Assembly (NCBI RefSeq): GCF_022539315.1
Contig: NC_066326.1
Location: 15,206,601-15,270,600 of the forward strand
Direction of reading: 5' to 3'
Source: Serinus canaria
Taxonomy: Eukaryota > Chordata > Aves > Passeriformes > Fringillidae
Length of the DNA stretch: 64,000 nucleotides
The notes under the pieces are model-generated. The model was not told where the DNA came from. It searched no databases and worked only from the letters and a program-made list of their open reading frames with translations. The translations under genes and the position numbers were made by a program. The first letter of the stretch is position 1; every line of letters begins with the position of its first letter. Shown here one piece after another: positions 62,323 to 64,000 of this stretch.

Positions 62323-64000
62323 TGATTAGAACAAAAACAATCAGTTCCTCCACAGACACACAGAAATACAGACTCACCAAAAAGTGAAATCCAGGGGATC
62401 TAGTGTGAAGAAAAAAGAAAATAAGGAGGTCTAACTCATATGGTAAGTGCAGGAGGAAAACTAAAATAGCTTATTCTGCTGGTTATTTGGGACAAAGTCC
62501 AAAAGCTGTCATTTACATCAGACCACTTTAGACACTTTAAGGGCAAGTATAAACAGAGGGAAAAGGTCCCCATGGAACAGACACCTGCTGTTTTAAAAGT
62601 CATTCTTAAAGCAAAAGTGTGAAATGGAAATCACTGCCAGTTATAACTATGGTAAAATGAAAAAAAAATAAAATTAATTACCTGAATTGCACAGGCACTA
62701 TTACTGAGTTCTATGTTCACTTTATTTGAATGCTTCAGCATTCAAGCACCTGTTTGAAAACCAAATATTAAGCCTTTATGTTCAGTTATTTTTGAATTTA
62801 TTAAGTGCCTGTTCAGGAATTATGCTTGTGCCAAAGTGAAAATTAACCCAGTTGTCTGAGGTAATACTGTAGTTTTATGGCAGAGGAATCTTTTTTATTT
62901 CCACAAAATTGAACTACAGCTAAAACCTGCAATACAGAACAGGCTAAGAAGGCCACCAAAATAACTAACACAAATAAAGAATGAGTAAATAATGGCAGTT
63001 TTTTAAATGACAAAAATCGTTCCTGGTAGCTGTGTCATTATTTAGAGAGGGAGCTGTCCTAAAACCCAGCTGGTTTATAATCTTATGCAAAGACAAAAAT
63101 CATTGCTCTGGGAGAAACAGAAGTTTTCCTGAGCTACATTTCCACAATGTTTTGTTTCAATCATCCTCCATTTGAATATCAGATGATCTAACAAATGCAG
63201 TTCCACTTGCCAGATTCCTGTTTGTAGAAATTCAAGCAGCCAGGCAATGCAGCATCAACAGTGTATGTGCTGCTGGAGATCTGCCTGCTGGGGAAGTTCC
63301 TGACATATTCTGGTTTTAGTCTGGAGAACAAGACATAGGAGAGGGCTGCTTTGTAAAGAATTGCTCAGTCTCCCTTCATTAATAACAATCTTAGATCATC
63401 ACAAGAGATAAGTTAAAATGACTTTATTCAGCCTTGCAGAGAAAAGCAGACTGTCACAGGTTTTCAACACTGTCCATGGAGAGGCACAGAGAGCAGAATT
63501 AATAGTTCAAAGTAGTGAGAAAATAAGGCTAAATTAAAGGAAGAAAGATTGAGCCTGAGTAGTTGGGTTCACACTCATCTATGGAGCTGAATCTGGTTGT
63601 TAGCTTTCCAATGCTATATGTTAAAATATGAACTTTATGTTAAAAATAAAGATCACAGAAGCATATAACATACAAACAACACAGAAATTCAGACTAAAAA
63701 AAACTAGAAAATACCTTAACAAATTTCATGCAGGAGCTTCAAATTTTACACACAGGGTGGTTGCTAGGATTTCAAAATCTAGACATCAAATAATACAAGA
63801 CTCACAACATCATTCCTCCTCACTGAGTCTGTATTGTTTTGTTAGTACCACCCCAGCATTTCTATCCTGTTTCATTTCCTGGGAAATTTATCAGAAAGGA
63901 CAGAGCACGAGGAAGATGTGAACAAAACCTTACAGAAGGGATTAGCACAGAAAAAGGATGACAAGCTGAAAAATGTGATGTAGGAGTTGTAGTGAAATAA
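61961..64000. other. AT-rich single-copy DNA with homopolymer and a hairpin
   Basis: No gene is recognised. Besides the A run at 62280-62320, an 8-bp-stem hairpin TTGAATGC-TTCA-GCATTCAA lies at 62726-62745 within a complex AT-rich block (about 62690-62900). The remaining sequence to the window end holds only short open frames without domains. Confidence 0.5.
62280..62320 (+). repeat. Run of 41 A
   Basis: Forty-one consecutive A follow directly on a T-rich stretch (62249-62277). It may be the tail of a retroposed copy, a slippage-expanded homopolymer or an assembly artefact. I find no clear polyadenylation signal or gene-like sequence upstream and no target-site duplication around it, so the retroposon reading is not supported. 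Confidence 0.9.

Noticed and set aside
1..64000. Search for tRNA, snRNA, rRNA, CRISPR arrays, operons or bacterial features
   Set aside because: None was seen by eye; the repeat content is that of a bird nuclear genome.

Overview
This window is almost certainly nuclear DNA from a bird. The evidence is four CR1 retrotransposon 3' fragments, one LTR fragment of the avian ERVL type whose 5' end opens TGTTGTGGTTTGACC, and two copies of a short class II (ERVK-like) solo LTR. The exact species and locus cannot be read from the sequence. I find no complete gene, no tRNA or rRNA gene, no CRISPR array and nothing bacterial. Nearly all open frames are 60-150 codons, overlap freely on both strands, and look like chance. 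The window is best read as intergenic or intronic DNA, AT-rich and CpG-poor apart from two short CpG-rich spots.

Layout: 1-940 is single-copy AT-rich DNA. An ERVL-type LTR fragment lies at 940-1130. A long single-copy stretch with a perfect 20-bp palindrome (10079-10098) follows, to 12069. A small transposon cluster at 12070-12855 holds a solo LTR with 6-bp target-site duplication, an 18-base G run and a reverse CR1 fragment; a CpG-rich spot follows at 13030-13262. Reverse CR1 fragments lie at 20026-20315 and 24401-24590. A CpG-rich stretch at about 27140-28160 contains a 26-bp minisatellite of 16 full units and one divergent unit. From 28161 to 43447 the DNA is mostly featureless. At 43448-43599 there is a possible 152-bp exon, followed by an exact 41-bp tandem duplication and the second solo LTR (45158-45436).

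The right third holds weaker exon-like segments (47067-47144 minus, 47896-47958 plus, 51691-51792 plus), an AT-rich block with four TAATTA cores about 30 bp or a multiple apart (49000-49125), a decayed CR1/L2-type reverse transcriptase fragment with three motifs in one frame (53739-54010), a forward CR1 3' end (57736-57902), a block resembling conserved noncoding DNA (58365-58720), a 51-bp minisatellite of seven units encoding a perfect 17-residue period (61604-61960), and an uninterrupted run of 41 A (62280-62320).

No new biological system can be claimed. The items most worth a second look are the two minisatellites with readable frames, the 152-bp exon candidate, the spaced TAATTA array, the perfect palindrome and the solo LTR pair. 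Repeat family names rest on recalled consensus features, not on a search.
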